This document shows positions 53,253 through 64,000 of a DNA stretch of 64,000 bases, piece after piece (the first letter of the stretch is position 1; every line of letters starts with the position of its first letter). The notes below the pieces were generated by a model that did not search any database, was not told where the DNA came from, and saw only the letters and a list, made by a program, of their open reading frames with translations. The DNA is from Hyphomicrobiales bacterium (GTDB lineage: Bacteria > Pseudomonadota > Alphaproteobacteria > Rhizobiales > Rhizobiaceae): positions 1 through 64,000 of the forward strand of contig UBPA01000023.1 in the NCBI GenBank assembly GCA_900467185.1, in the 5' to 3' direction. Both the position numbers and the translations under genes were made by a program.

Positions 53253-54182
53253 TTGAACGCCATCATCATTCCTGTACATCCACCGAAGATGTTTTGGGCA
53301 ATATCGTTCCTTAACAGTCTACGCCTGTCTCATCAAAAAGCTAACGCCCGAATAGTCTTTGCTTGCTCTAACCACGCGGATCTCGGCTTCTTTGCCCGTA
53401 CATTGAGTTCACTCAAACTGGATGGCCTAGCCGAATTAATAAACGTCGAGCAGCACGCCCGATACTGCTTTGGTCATGAGGAAGTCGAAAGAACGCTGCA
53501 GGATGCAGGGCCAGCTATCATCAATCGAAAGAAGTATTTAGCGTTGCACTGGGCATGCATGCAGCAAATCGAGTATTCTATCGTATTAGACTGCGATATA
53601 ATGTGTCTTCCTAATTTTGACGTTGATAGCTTTGTTGGTAAAGTCGCAAGCTCCTACAATTTAAAACGACAGTGGGGTGCGACACTTGCTGCAGAGCTTG
53701 CAGCTCTCGCATATCCAAAGATTAATGAACAATCCCTCCAGATGTTTTCGGTCGAGGATCAGGAAAAGGTGCGTGAATTGGGGTGGGACCGAATATATAC
53801 ATGGTTCCTTGATCCTCCGTGCTACAGGCTGGACGACCTTCAGCGCTTCTTCAGCTACATGGGCGAGGTCCACACCAACCAGAGGGGTTTCTACGAGGCC
53901 CTTAGTTGGCACGCATTCGATAATGTCGTCTTTACCTACTTCCGAGCCCTCTATTGTGACACTCAGATTTTAAGTTACGGGTCTTTCGGGATAGCGCATC
54001 TGCCGGAATGGCTGAGCGTTGAGCAGCTTTCGGCTCTCAGTCACTCCGCTGGATTTAGACCCTCTTGGGCAACTTTAGTTTCATCGTTGAATAGCCCCTC
54101 AGCACTGCAATCCTCATTCCCCGAATGCTCGATCCTCTATCACTGCGATCGAATGAATGGCCTGGAAACTGGAGGGGTTTAG
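53253..54182 (+). CDS. Glycosyltransferase-like orphan protein with DxD motif
   Basis: The 309-residue protein is not assigned to a named family. It begins NAIIIPVHPPKMFWAISFLNSL, like the nucleotide-binding start of GT-A enzymes or DUF6492-type proteins. It has YSIVLDCDIMCLPNFD with a hydrophobic strand and DCD motif typical of a metal/nucleotide-sugar site. A C-terminal region contains FLDPPCYRLDDLQRFF and WHAFDNVVFTYF. The start is TTG 53253 preceded by GGAG. It is more AT-rich than average and flanked by gaps, suggesting transfer. A role in surface polysaccharide decoration is inference. Confidence 0.55.
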   Translation: MNAIIIPVHPPKMFWAISFLNSLRLSHQKANARIVFACSNHADLGFFARTLSSLKLDGLAELINVEQHARYCFGHEEVERTLQDAGPAIINRKKYLALHWACMQQIEYSIVLDCDIMCLPNFDVDSFVGKVASSYNLKRQWGATLAAELAALAYPKINEQSLQMFSVEDQEKVRELGWDRIYTWFLDPPCYRLDDLQRFFSYMGEVHTNQRGFYEALSWHAFDNVVFTYFRALYCDTQILSYGSFGIAHLPEWLSVEQLSALSHSAGFRPSWATLVSSLNSPSALQSSFPECSILYHCDRMNGLETGGV

Positions 54183-56615
<2,433 letters not shown>

Positions 56616-56623
<8 letters not shown>

Positions 56624-57488
56624 GGCTGGAAACGCTCCGCCGAAAAGCCGATGGCGTGGTGCCGGTCATCGTTTTGAATACGCGTGTCAGATGGCTCTGG
56701 CTACTGAAGCCGCAGGCCCCAGCGATCCGGGCGATCGGCTCGGCTCCGGTTAGAAGCGCCTTGGCGTGGGCGAGACGCCTGTGCCGGACCCAGCTATGTG
56801 GGGAGATACCGCAACTGACTCGGAACATGCGCTGCAGGTGGAATTCACTCAGGCCGGCGATGGCGGCGAGGTCCGGTAAGGTTATCTGCGTGTCAAGATG
56901 CGCTTCGATGTAGTCGGTGACGCGCCGACGTACAGTGGGGGTGAGGCCGCTTTTGACGGAGATGGGCCGAGTTCCGCCATAACGCGGATCGACGAAGAGA
57001 CTGGCGAGGGCGGAGATGATCGTCTCGTCGGCCAGCAGCGTGTCGCTGAGCCTCGTCGCGTGCGCGACCTGGCGCAACGCTTTGCCAAGCGCCGGTGCGT
57101 GGTCGAAGGTCACCTCCGGCACCACCATCAGCCGGCAGTCTCGATCGAAGGTTTCGGTGAAGACCCGCCGCATCTCCTCGTCCGGCACATAGAGATGGAC
57201 GAACGTGAAGACGTCCGTGATGTCCCATTCCGAAGAGGCGCCTTGCGGCATGACACACAGTGCACCCGGCCAGCCGTCTGCATCGACGCTATCAATACGA
57301 CGTGTACCGGATCCACCTTCGAGATACAGGCTGAACGTGTGACCATCCGGCCTCTCGTAGCGCATGCGGTCATGGGCGTTGCGCCAGATGACCGCTGACC
57401 TGCCAAGTCCTAGATTCAGCGCATCGGTGACCTGCGCACAAGGCGAGGCCGAAAGAAAGCTGAAGACGGATGGGTTGCAGGCGGACAT
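56616..57488 (-). CDS. AraC-family transcriptional regulator
   Basis: The 290-residue protein has a C-terminal double HTH: YIEAHLDTQITLPDLAAIAGLSEFHLQRMFRVSCGISPHSWVRHRRLAHAKALL, then IARIAGACGFSSQSHLTRVFKTMTGTTPSAFRR in successive segments. The N-terminal domain is a cupin-like effector domain. It is co-directional with the AKR and divergent from the EamA transporter, so either could be its target. Confidence 0.9.
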
Positions 57489-57647
57489 GAGGGAACTCTT
57501 GCGAAACGAGCCTCATTCTATATCGAAGTGCAGTGCATGCCAGCATAGAGGTGCCCGTCGGCGCTGCTGGCATCCATTTCACCGCAAGAATCTGCAAGAA
57601 GGATCACTGTTTCCCTCGTATTCGTCGATCATCACAGCGAGGGCGTC

Positions 57648-58559
57648 ATGGTCAATATCATTCTGTTCGGTTCGACCGTCATCATATGGGGCACGACGTG
57701 GATCGCGATTGCCATGCAAGTCGGGCCGGTGCCCGTGCTGGTCTCGGTGTTTTACCGTTTCGCCACGGCCGCCCTCATCTTCCTCGTCGTGCTCGGAGTG
57801 CTGGGCAAACTCAAGGTTCCTTCTGTCCGGCACCAGCCATTCATCCTTGCCCAGGCGCTTTGCCTGTTCAGCTGCAACTTTATCTGCTTCTACAATGCGG
57901 CCAGCTATGTGCCGTCAGGGCTGATTTCAGTGATCTTTTCGCTGGCGACGATCTACAACGCCATCAATGCCCGGCTGTTCTTCGGCGATCGAATCACGAC
58001 GCGCACGGTGCTGGCGGCAGCGCTCGGCGTCTCAGGGCTGCTTATGCTGTTCGGCCAGGATATCCTTGTGCACGTGGATACCGATACCTGGAAGGGCGTC
58101 GGTCTGTCGGCGCTCGGGACGCTGTTCTTTTCGCTGGGCAACATGGTTTCACGCCGCAACAGTGCCGCGGGAATCGCGCCGGCTACGGCCAACGCCTGGG
58201 GCATGACCTACGGCGCCCTCTTTCTTCTGGTTCTCATCACGATCACCCGCACGCCGGTCATCGCGCCGCCCGACACCCGGTATCTGATGGCGATGCTTTA
58301 TCTCGCCGCAGTCGGCTCGGTCGTCGGCTTTACCACATACCTGATGCTGGTTTCACGCGTCGGCTCGTCGCGGGCGGCGTATACGACCGTGCTCTTCCCG
58401 GTCGTTGCCCTGTCGCTCTCGACGATCTACGAGGGTTATCACTGGACCTGGTTCGCAATCATGGGCCTCGTCCTGACGCTTGCCGGCAATGTGGTGATCT
58501 TCGCACGCCCGATGACGCGGTCGGCCGTACCAGCCCCGGAGAGCGCGTCATCGCATTGA
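57648..58559 (+). CDS. EamA/DMT-family transporter
   Basis: The 303-residue inner-membrane protein has ten helices in two EamA repeats. The first repeat starts ILFGSTVIIWGTTWIAIAMQ, with FYRFATAALIFL and IFSLATIYNAINARLFFGDRI (the conserved helix near the end of repeat one). The second ends SRAAYTTVLFPVVALSLSTIYEG. Family members export metabolites, amino acids or nucleosides. The ATG 57648 follows GAGGG. It diverges from the AraC gene. Confidence 0.9.
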   Translation: MVNIILFGSTVIIWGTTWIAIAMQVGPVPVLVSVFYRFATAALIFLVVLGVLGKLKVPSVRHQPFILAQALCLFSCNFICFYNAASYVPSGLISVIFSLATIYNAINARLFFGDRITTRTVLAAALGVSGLLMLFGQDILVHVDTDTWKGVGLSALGTLFFSLGNMVSRRNSAAGIAPATANAWGMTYGALFLLVLITITRTPVIAPPDTRYLMAMLYLAAVGSVVGFTTYLMLVSRVGSSRAAYTTVLFPVVALSLSTIYEGYHWTWFAIMGLVLTLAGNVVIFARPMTRSAVPAPESASSH

Positions 58560-58649
58560 CATCGACCCGTTCGCGCCGAACCTTGGATCTCAAGACGGCG
58601 CTTCCTGTAAAGCAGCTTGTAATACGGGGCGCCAGCCGAACCTCCTTGC

Positions 58650-59327
58650 TCATCCTTTTGCGGATGTTGCGGAGAGAAGCGCTTCTCGCTCCTGTCGCGA
58701 ACCAGCCATGCGTGCCTTGGCAGCCGCCAACACGGAAGGCGAGGCCGCTTCGGGGAGGCCCGAGCCGAAGGGCGGTTCTGGGGCGTACTCCAATGAGAGC
58801 TGAATCGTCTCGGCTTCCTCGTGCCCCAGAAGCTCCGCGACCACGGCAAGGCCGAAATCGATCCCCGAGGTCACGCCGCCTGCCGTAATGAGCGATCCGT
58901 CCCGGACGATCCGCTCCTTGACGGGCACCGCCCCGAAGCTTTCGAGAAAGTCGTGAGCGTTCCAGTGCGTTGTGGCACGACGACCTTCGAGAAGACCTGC
59001 GCGGCCGAGGATGAGCGAACCCGTGCAGACCGACGTCACGAAGCGCGCTTTGGCGGCTTTGTCCCGCACGAAAGTCAACGTCTCGTCGTCAGAGAGCAGC
59101 GCGTTGACGCCTGCGCCACCGGGCACACAGAGGACGTCGAAGTTCGGCGCGTCGGCGAAGCGCATGTCGGGCTGTAGCCAGAGACCGGTCGAGGCTCTCA
59201 CAGGTTCGAGAGTCTTCCACACGAGATGGACTTTCGTGTCTCGCGCAGAGGCGAAGACTTCGTAAGGACCGGTCAGGTCCAACTGCTGGACGGCGGGAAA
59301 GCAGAGAATTCCGAAGTGAAGCGTCAT
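58650..59327 (-). CDS. DJ-1/PfpI-family protein (isonitrile-hydratase/GATase-like)
   Basis: The 225-residue protein has FGILCFPAVQQLDLTGPYEVFASA, VCVPGGAG-type LCVPGGAGVNALL, and the nucleophile elbow TSVCTGSLILGRAGLLEGRRATTHW. The start at 59327 follows GGGAAT; a longer frame start has no homology. Members include glyoxalase III, isonitrile hydratase and chaperone types; no substrate can be fixed. It diverges from a GlxA-type regulator whose N-terminal domain is a relative of this protein. Confidence 0.87.
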   Translation of the reverse strand: MTLHFGILCFPAVQQLDLTGPYEVFASARDTKVHLVWKTLEPVRASTGLWLQPDMRFADAPNFDVLCVPGGAGVNALLSDDETLTFVRDKAAKARFVTSVCTGSLILGRAGLLEGRRATTHWNAHDFLESFGAVPVKERIVRDGSLITAGGVTSGIDFGLAVVAELLGHEEAETIQLSLEYAPEPPFGSGLPEAASPSVLAAAKARMAGSRQEREALLSATSAKG

Positions 59328-59370
59328 GAGCTCATTCCCTTCTTGACGGAGCGAGCTTACCGCAGCAAGA

Positions 59371-59388
59371 ATTGGCCGTTGCGCCAAT
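59371..59388. promoter_or_regulatory. Inverted repeat in the PfpI/GlxA divergent promoter
   Basis: ATTGGCCGTTGCGCCAAT has perfect six-base arms (ATTGGC/GCCAAT) around six bases, in the 74-bp gap between the two divergent starts and 13 bp before the GlxA-type ATG. It is a candidate binding site for the GlxA-type regulator and may give autoregulation. Confidence 0.5.
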
Positions 59389-59401
59389 CATCGCTCGTTT
59401 T

Positions 59402-60364
59402 ATGCCAAATGATCAACCCCATCGTATCGAGATCCTCGCCTTCGAGAACGCTCAGCTTCTCGATGTGACAGGGCCTGCGCAGGTGTTCGCCACGGCCAAC
59501 GATCTCACGCCGGCCGGCGCGGCCAAGCCCTATGCGATCTCGATCGTATCGACCGACGTGGACGTGGTGACGAGTTCCGGCATCGTTCTGCGATCCGCGA
59601 CGCTTCCCGAAGAGGGGGGCGGGGGAACTCTGATCGTCTCCGGCGGCTATGGCGTGAACACTGCCTGTCGCGATACCGCACTCCTCGACTGGATCCGCAG
59701 ACGCGCGGCCATCGCTTCGCGCGCCGCCTCCGTTTGCAGCGGTGCCTTTCTCCTCGCCGAGGCCGGCCTTCTCGACGGCCGCCGCGTGGTGACGCACTGG
59801 GGCCGCTGCGCCGAGTTCGCCGCGCGCTTTCCCGTGGTTCGCCTCGATCCCGATCCGATCTTCGTCCGCGACGGACCGGTTTGGACCTCGGCGGGGGTGA
59901 CGGCCGGCATCGATCTGGCTCTGGCGATGGTGGAGGTCGACAAGGGCCGGCCGCTGGCGCTGGCGATCGCGCGCCAGCTCGTCGTGTTCCTCAAGCGGCC
60001 GGGCGGTCAGGCGCAGTTTAGCGCGGCATTGGCCCTGCAAGAGTCGGACGGCACATTCGAGCGACTGCACGGCTGGATCGCTGACCATCTCGACCGCGAC
60101 CTGTCGCTCGGCGCGCTGGCAGACCAGGCCGGCATGAGCCTTCGCTCCTTCTCCCGACGCTACCGCCAAAGCACGGGACGCACCCCGACCGAGGGTGTCG
60201 AAATCATTCGTTTCGAGCGCGCGCGGCAACTGCTGGAGGATGGCGCGAGCGTGACGCGAACGTCGGCACGCTGCGGCTTCGGATCCACTGAGACCATGCG
60301 CCGCGTCTTCCTGCAGCGACTTGGAGTAGGCCCGAATGCCTACAAGAGCCGGTTTCACGGATGA
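59402..60364 (+). CDS. GlxA-family (DJ-1-like plus AraC HTH) regulator
   Basis: The 320-residue protein has an N-terminal DJ-1/PfpI-like domain (IEILAFENAQLLDVTGPAQVF, VSGGYGVN, VCSGAFLLAEAGLLDGRRVVTHW) and a C-terminal AraC HTH (LSLGALADQAGMSLRSFSRRYRQSTGRTP, ARCGFGSTETMRRVFLQRLG). A TTG at 59372 is in frame, but ATG 59402 fits the family N-terminus. FtrA/GlxA regulators respond to carnitine, glycine betaine, arginine or nicotinamide-like ligands. The target is likely the divergent PfpI gene. Confidence 0.9.
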   Translation: MPNDQPHRIEILAFENAQLLDVTGPAQVFATANDLTPAGAAKPYAISIVSTDVDVVTSSGIVLRSATLPEEGGGGTLIVSGGYGVNTACRDTALLDWIRRRAAIASRAASVCSGAFLLAEAGLLDGRRVVTHWGRCAEFAARFPVVRLDPDPIFVRDGPVWTSAGVTAGIDLALAMVEVDKGRPLALAIARQLVVFLKRPGGQAQFSAALALQESDGTFERLHGWIADHLDRDLSLGALADQAGMSLRSFSRRYRQSTGRTPTEGVEIIRFERARQLLEDGASVTRTSARCGFGSTETMRRVFLQRLGVGPNAYKSRFHG

Positions 60365-60896
60365 CCGTACTTCGTCCGTAGAGAATTTTCCAAGCAGGTA
60401 TACGCGTTATCGGTGCGATAAGGATTGTGGTGCGCCTTGCAAGACCCTGCTTGATCGAGGATTTTATACGCGGGCTTGTTCGGGCGGGTCCTGTCCGAGA
60501 CCGCGCTCCAGGACAGGCTCGGTCCGTCCCCATTGACGGGGTGTGAACGAGCTGGTGGCCGGTGTCGCCGCTAGCGAACGCAAGCTTGGCGCTGGATACC
60601 CGTTGCGGCCCTCCAGGAGCGCGTTCCGATCTCCGGTGTTTTGATCCCGGCGCCCGAACTGCCAGAGTTCACGGAGGGCGAGATTGGGCGGAGACGCGAA
60701 GTATAGGATCGGCTTGAGAGGAGGCGATACGAGATCGAGCTGCTCAGCTCGTCTACGGGCAAAGCTCGCACGTCGCATTCGTCACGCGACAAAACGCATC
60801 TGCCTCCCAGGGTGCTCGCCAGCTCACTGAGATTCACGCGTCGTGCTCGCACATCTTGCGCTGGCAACGGGATCGTCCTTGGCCTAGAAAATACCC
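60365..60896. other. 530-bp region without recognised gene
   Basis: Frames are open on both strands without known motifs. Short GC-rich inverted repeats occur near 60490-60540 (for example CCCC-attgac-GGGG). The segment holds the MarR promoter. Confidence 0.3.
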
Positions 60897-61346
60897 ATGC
60901 CAAAACAGGACGAACCTATCCATCCGGAGGCTGCCGTTGCCCCCGGTTATCTTGCCAACCACGTTGCCCGCGTGTTCAATCGGTTGGTCGATGCGGCGCT
61001 GCGACCATACGGGCTTTCGTTGGCTCTGATCGGTCCCATCATGCTTCTGTCCTGGAAAGGACCGATGCTTCAGCGTGATCTTGTCCGTGCCTCGGCCGTC
61101 AAGCAGCCAGCGATGGTCGCGCTCCTCGACAAGCTGGAAGCGATGACCCTGATCTCCCGGTCCCCGTCTTCAACCGATCGAAGGGCGGCGTTGGTGGAGT
61201 TGACGAGCCAAGGTCAAGAGGCGGCCTTGCGTGGGCGCGACGCATTGTTGGATGCCAATGCCAAAGGTCTGGAAGGCTTTTCGCCCGAAGAGGCAGCGTC
61301 GATGGTTCGGCTCTTTCAACGGCTAATCGACAATTTCGAGCGTTAA
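60897..61346 (+). CDS. MarR-family transcriptional regulator
   Basis: The 149-residue protein has the MarR winged helix: PMLQRDLVRASAVKQPAMVALLDKLEAMTLISRSPSSTDRRAALVELTSQGQEA in sequence, including the D-R-R wing tip. Dimerisation helices flank it. It lies 53 bp upstream of an FAD monooxygenase in the same direction, the usual arrangement for drug or phenolic-compound control. Confidence 0.9.
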   Translation: MPKQDEPIHPEAAVAPGYLANHVARVFNRLVDAALRPYGLSLALIGPIMLLSWKGPMLQRDLVRASAVKQPAMVALLDKLEAMTLISRSPSSTDRRAALVELTSQGQEAALRGRDALLDANAKGLEGFSPEEAASMVRLFQRLIDNFER

Positions 61347-61399
61347 CGGCGGAACAAATATATCAATAGTGATGTTCTTTATGAAAAGGAGATCATCTT

Positions 61400-62647
61400 A
61401 TGGCCCCTCGCATCCTGATCACCGGCGCAAGCGTCGCCGGCAACACGGCCGCATGGTGGCTAGGCCACTACGGCTTCGACGTAACCGTCGTTGAACGCGC
61501 GCCGTCGTTTCGAGACGGTGGCCAGAATATCGACATCCGAGGCGTTGGCCGGGAGGTGCTGCGCTGGATGGGGCTGGAGCAGACAGCACTCGATCGCGGC
61601 ACAGGGGAAGAGGGCACCGTCTGGATCGACGAGCGGGGCGCAGACGTCGCCAAGTTCATCACCAAAGACCTGGGCAGCGATGGCCCGACGGCGGAGATGG
61701 AAATCCTGCGGGGCGACCTCGCACGCCTTCTGTACGAGCCCGCGCGTAACCGGGCGACGTTTCACTTCGGCGATTGCGTCGCTGGCATCAAGGAGAGCGC
61801 AGAAGCGGTTTCGGTGACCTTCTCCAGCGGACAGATCGAACAATATGATGCGGTCGTCATTGCCGAGGGCGTAGGCTCATCAACCCGCGACCTTGTTTTC
61901 CCTCAGGAAAACGATCCGCGATGGATGGACCTCACAATCGCCTATTTCACCATCCCGCGGCAGGCCGACGACGACCGGATGTGGCGCTGGTACAACGCGA
62001 CGGATGGACGAAGCATATCGCTGCGACCGGACAGGCGGGGAACGACGCGCGCCATGCTGTCGCTCCAGCAGCCACCGAATGGCGAGCAGCAATGGAGCGT
62101 CGAGGAGCAGAAGGCCTATATGCGCCAGCGTTTCATGGATGCCGGCTGGCAGGCGCAAAGAGTGTTGGAGGCTATGGACGACACGGACGACTTCTACTTC
62201 GACGTTTTGCGCCAGGTACGCATGAAGCGATGGTCGAAGGGCCGCGTCGTGCTCACCGGCGATGCTGCGTGGTGCGCAACACCCCTTGCCGGCATCGGCG
62301 CAACTCTCGCCGTGACAGGCGGCTATGTTCTTGCCAGCGAGCTGCAGCGGAGCAGCGATATCGGGCAAGCCTTCTCCGCCTATGAGGACGCAATGCGGCC
62401 AATGGTCAAGAAAGGGCAGGGCATCCCGAAGATTGCGCCCCGCATGATGAACCCCCACAGCCGGCTTGGCATCAACCTGTTGCACAATGTCCTCAATATT
62501 GTGAGCCAGCCGATGATCCGCGGCCTTGCCGCCAAACTGTTCGCCAGCGAACCGGACGGACCGGATCTTTCGTGCTACCACGCGTTAGACCCATCATCAC
62601 GGACTTCGACTCTCAGCATTTCCCAAAAGCTAACACGGTTGAATTGA
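61400..62647 (+). CDS. FAD-dependent monooxygenase (TetX/PHBH type), 3' end altered by IS sequence
   Basis: The 415-residue flavoprotein monooxygenase hydroxylates an aromatic or polyketide-like substrate. FAD motif ITGASVAGNTAAWWLGHYGF, the FAD-contact GQNIDIRG, a second FAD motif VVLTGDAAWCATPLAGIGATLAVTGGYVLA (GD motif) are intact. Start 61400 follows AAAGGAG. The last ~30 residues (from about SCYHALD, near 62570) do not match the expected short family end and lie over the IS5 remnant, so the natural stop was probably lost. The enzyme core is complete. Confidence 0.88.
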   Translation: MAPRILITGASVAGNTAAWWLGHYGFDVTVVERAPSFRDGGQNIDIRGVGREVLRWMGLEQTALDRGTGEEGTVWIDERGADVAKFITKDLGSDGPTAEMEILRGDLARLLYEPARNRATFHFGDCVAGIKESAEAVSVTFSSGQIEQYDAVVIAEGVGSSTRDLVFPQENDPRWMDLTIAYFTIPRQADDDRMWRWYNATDGRSISLRPDRRGTTRAMLSLQQPPNGEQQWSVEEQKAYMRQRFMDAGWQAQRVLEAMDDTDDFYFDVLRQVRMKRWSKGRVVLTGDAAWCATPLAGIGATLAVTGGYVLASELQRSSDIGQAFSAYEDAMRPMVKKGQGIPKIAPRMMNPHSRLGINLLHNVLNIVSQPMIRGLAAKLFASEPDGPDLSCYHALDPSSRTSTLSISQKLTRLN

Positions 62648-63221
62648 TAGCGCTGCAGGAATATTGGCCAGCACTGGCGTTGCTTGGCAAAGTTATGAAT
62701 GGCGTCGGTGTCATAGGCCTTGTCGGCGAGGATGGTCGCGCCGGGCCGTGGGTCATTTAACAGCTTTTCGGCCATCGGTGCATCGGCGGATTGGCCGGCG
62801 GTGAGTTCCAACCGAACTGGTCTGCCATCTGCGTCGACAAGAGCGTGGATCTTTGTCGTCAGGCCACCGCGCGAACGTCCCATGCAAAGATCGGCAGATC
62901 CCCCTTTTTCGCGTTGGCACCATGCTGGTGAACGCGCACGAGAAATGTCGATCATTAAGAGGTCGCCATCGTAACGCTTTGAAACAACGTCCTGAAGGCG
63001 ATCCCAGACGCCCGCCTTGCGCCAGCGGGAGAACCGATTGTAAAGCGTCGTGCGCGGACCGTAAGGCTCCGGCACATCTTGCAAAGACGAACCCGTCCTG
63101 AAACGCCACAGGATGCCGTTGATCACCCGGCGGTCGTCGACGCGTTCTATTTCACGGCTATTGTTCGGCAACACAGGTGCGATGATAGCCATTCTTTGTC
63201 GCTCAATTGATAGCGGCGCAT
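62575..63221 (-). pseudogene. IS5-family (IS427 group) transposase, truncated and frameshifted
   Basis: From ATG 63221 the minus strand reads MRRYQLSDKEW, then a one-base loss near 63190 shifts to IIAPVLPNNSREIERVDDRRVINGILWRF, YGPRTTLYNRFSRWRKAGVWDRL, CMGRSRGGLTTKIHALVDADGRP and LADKAYDTDAIHNFAK. Local frame slips alter the SSCVRVHQHGAN region near 62920. Homology ends at about 62660 after CW(A)NIP, so the C-terminal third with the catalytic Glu is missing. The remaining bases to 62575 are open but unrelated. It overlaps the 3' end of the monooxygenase gene. Confidence 0.82.
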
Positions 63222-63425
63222 GGCAATCTCCTTTCAAGGAGATGGAAACACACACCGTCAAAAAGATGAACCCCGTTTATGCGGATGCTGCATAGTCTTC
63301 GGCTATAGTGGTCAGAATCAACGGTTCGCCAGTTCGGTGCCGCCGGGGGCACCGTCCAGACTCATCATCTACACATTGTCCCTGCAGCGAAGACATCGTT
63401 CAATGGCGCTGACGGAAGACCCCAG

Positions 63426-64000
63426 TCAGACGTTCCTCTGCTGATCGCCAATCTCGGCCAACTTGGAAAATTCCGACGTGGCTTCTGCCCTGTTTCCCAA
63501 GTCGTCGAAATGGGCCTCGAAATACTGGCGCATGAGGATCGCCGTCATCGACGGGCTGCGCTGCGGATCGATGATGAGAGAGAGGGTAAGCGGTGGCAGG
63601 CCACGGTCGCTAAGAGGCAGATAGGCAAGACCGTTGTCATGTCGGGCCTCTGCGCCCTGTGACAGCGCGATCAGGCCAAACCCAACACATTCTCCAACCA
63701 TCGACCGCATGAGGTCAAGGCTATTGGTCGTCAGTACGGGCTGGAGCCGCGTTCCGGTCCGAGCGGCGGCGATATCGACGGCATCGCGAAGATGCGTGCT
63801 GGCATCGGGTATGATGATGGGATTCTGAAAGAATGCCTCAAGCGAGAGCGTCGTCTCCGCTGCGGAGACCGTGCCTGCCGGTACAACGGCATGCAGGTGA
63901 AAGGGAGCAGAGCGGGTTACGGTCACGCCCGGCAGCGGTCGAGGGCTGAACGTCAGCCCGAAATCGGCAAGCCCATCCAGGACAAGTTTACGAACCTGAT
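63426..64000 (-). CDS. LysR-family regulator, partial at window end
   Basis: The frame is open to the window edge, so the HTH lies outside. Visible is the effector domain: KLVLDGLADFGLTFSPRPLPGV, HLHAVVPAGTVSAAETTLSLEAF, IIIPDAS, VGECVGFGLIALSQGAEARH, and PLTLSLIIDPQRSPSMTAILMRQYF. An apparent GTG start at 63926 is internal. The pattern matches LysR proteins of the CbbR-like substrate-binding superfamily. Target genes lie beyond the window. Confidence 0.82.
   Translation of the reverse strand, partial: QVRKLVLDGLADFGLTFSPRPLPGVTVTRSAPFHLHAVVPAGTVSAAETTLSLEAFFQNPIIIPDASTHLRDAVDIAAARTGTRLQPVLTTNSLDLMRSMVGECVGFGLIALSQGAEARHDNGLAYLPLSDRGLPPLTLSLIIDPQRSPSMTAILMRQYFEAHFDDLGNRAEATSEFSKLAEIGDQQRNV

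Overview
The window reads as DNA from a Rhizobiaceae-type alphaproteobacterium (Rhizobium/Agrobacterium/Ensifer group). The evidence is the high-GC coding style, a Ros/MucR-type regulator, a DUF6894-like protein, a FixK/FNR-type regulator next to cyd genes, and decayed IS elements of the IS3, IS5, IS66, IS110 and IS630 families. It looks like accessory-rich DNA (plasmid, chromid or genomic island): catabolic, transport and regulatory cassettes are interspersed with truncated genes. No rRNA, tRNA, CRISPR array, replication or conjugation gene was recognised.

Layout. 0-6 kb: HxlR regulator divergent from an SDR, a VOC protein, serA, a Fic toxin/antitoxin pair and a VapC remnant. 5.7-12.6 kb: LysR regulator divergent from an RraA-like aldolase and a peptide-type ABC importer whose fused double ATPase carries an in-frame TAG. 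12.8-21.4 kb: a micro-oxic respiration cluster, fnr > < cydC cydD | cydA cydB cydX hemN, with a perfect FNR box between cydD and cydA; cydB carries a -1 frameshift. 21.6-32.8 kb: a signalling block with an IS110 remnant, XRE and LuxR-type regulators, CheW, a soluble double-PAS chemoreceptor, a decayed membrane chemoreceptor, and an overlapping cassette of a cysteine-free periplasmic protein, a hybrid histidine kinase with Hpt, and a REC-HD-GYP phosphodiesterase. 33-35 kb: IS66 and IS3 debris. 34.7-39.7 kb: SDR, alpha/beta hydrolase, methyltransferase-like membrane protein, ABM monooxygenase, thioredoxin-reductase-like flavoprotein and a divergent TetR. 40-46 kb: DUF6894-like protein, TadG-like protein and an iron-type ABC importer. 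46-54 kb: IS630 pseudogene, an AT-rich orphan, a MucR-like regulator lacking zinc ligands, a diguanylate cyclase, an IS66 tnpC remnant, an NAD-dependent epimerase-like protein and a DxD glycosyltransferase-like orphan. 54.6-64 kb: two aldo/keto reductases (one decayed), AraC, EamA transporter, a PfpI/GlxA divergent pair, MarR plus FAD monooxygenase, a truncated IS5 and a partial LysR.

Two themes stand out. First, several coherent modules sit beside their own regulators, often with a visible palindrome in the shared promoter region. Second, gene decay is frequent: frameshifts, short deletions and premature stops (mostly TAG) hit the ABC ATPase, cydB, a chemoreceptor, an aldo/keto reductase and every IS transposase. 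The most promising little-described unit is the 28.9-32.7 kb cassette, which appears to couple a non-catalytic molybdopterin-oxidoreductase-like periplasmic domain to a phosphorelay ending in c-di-GMP hydrolysis.
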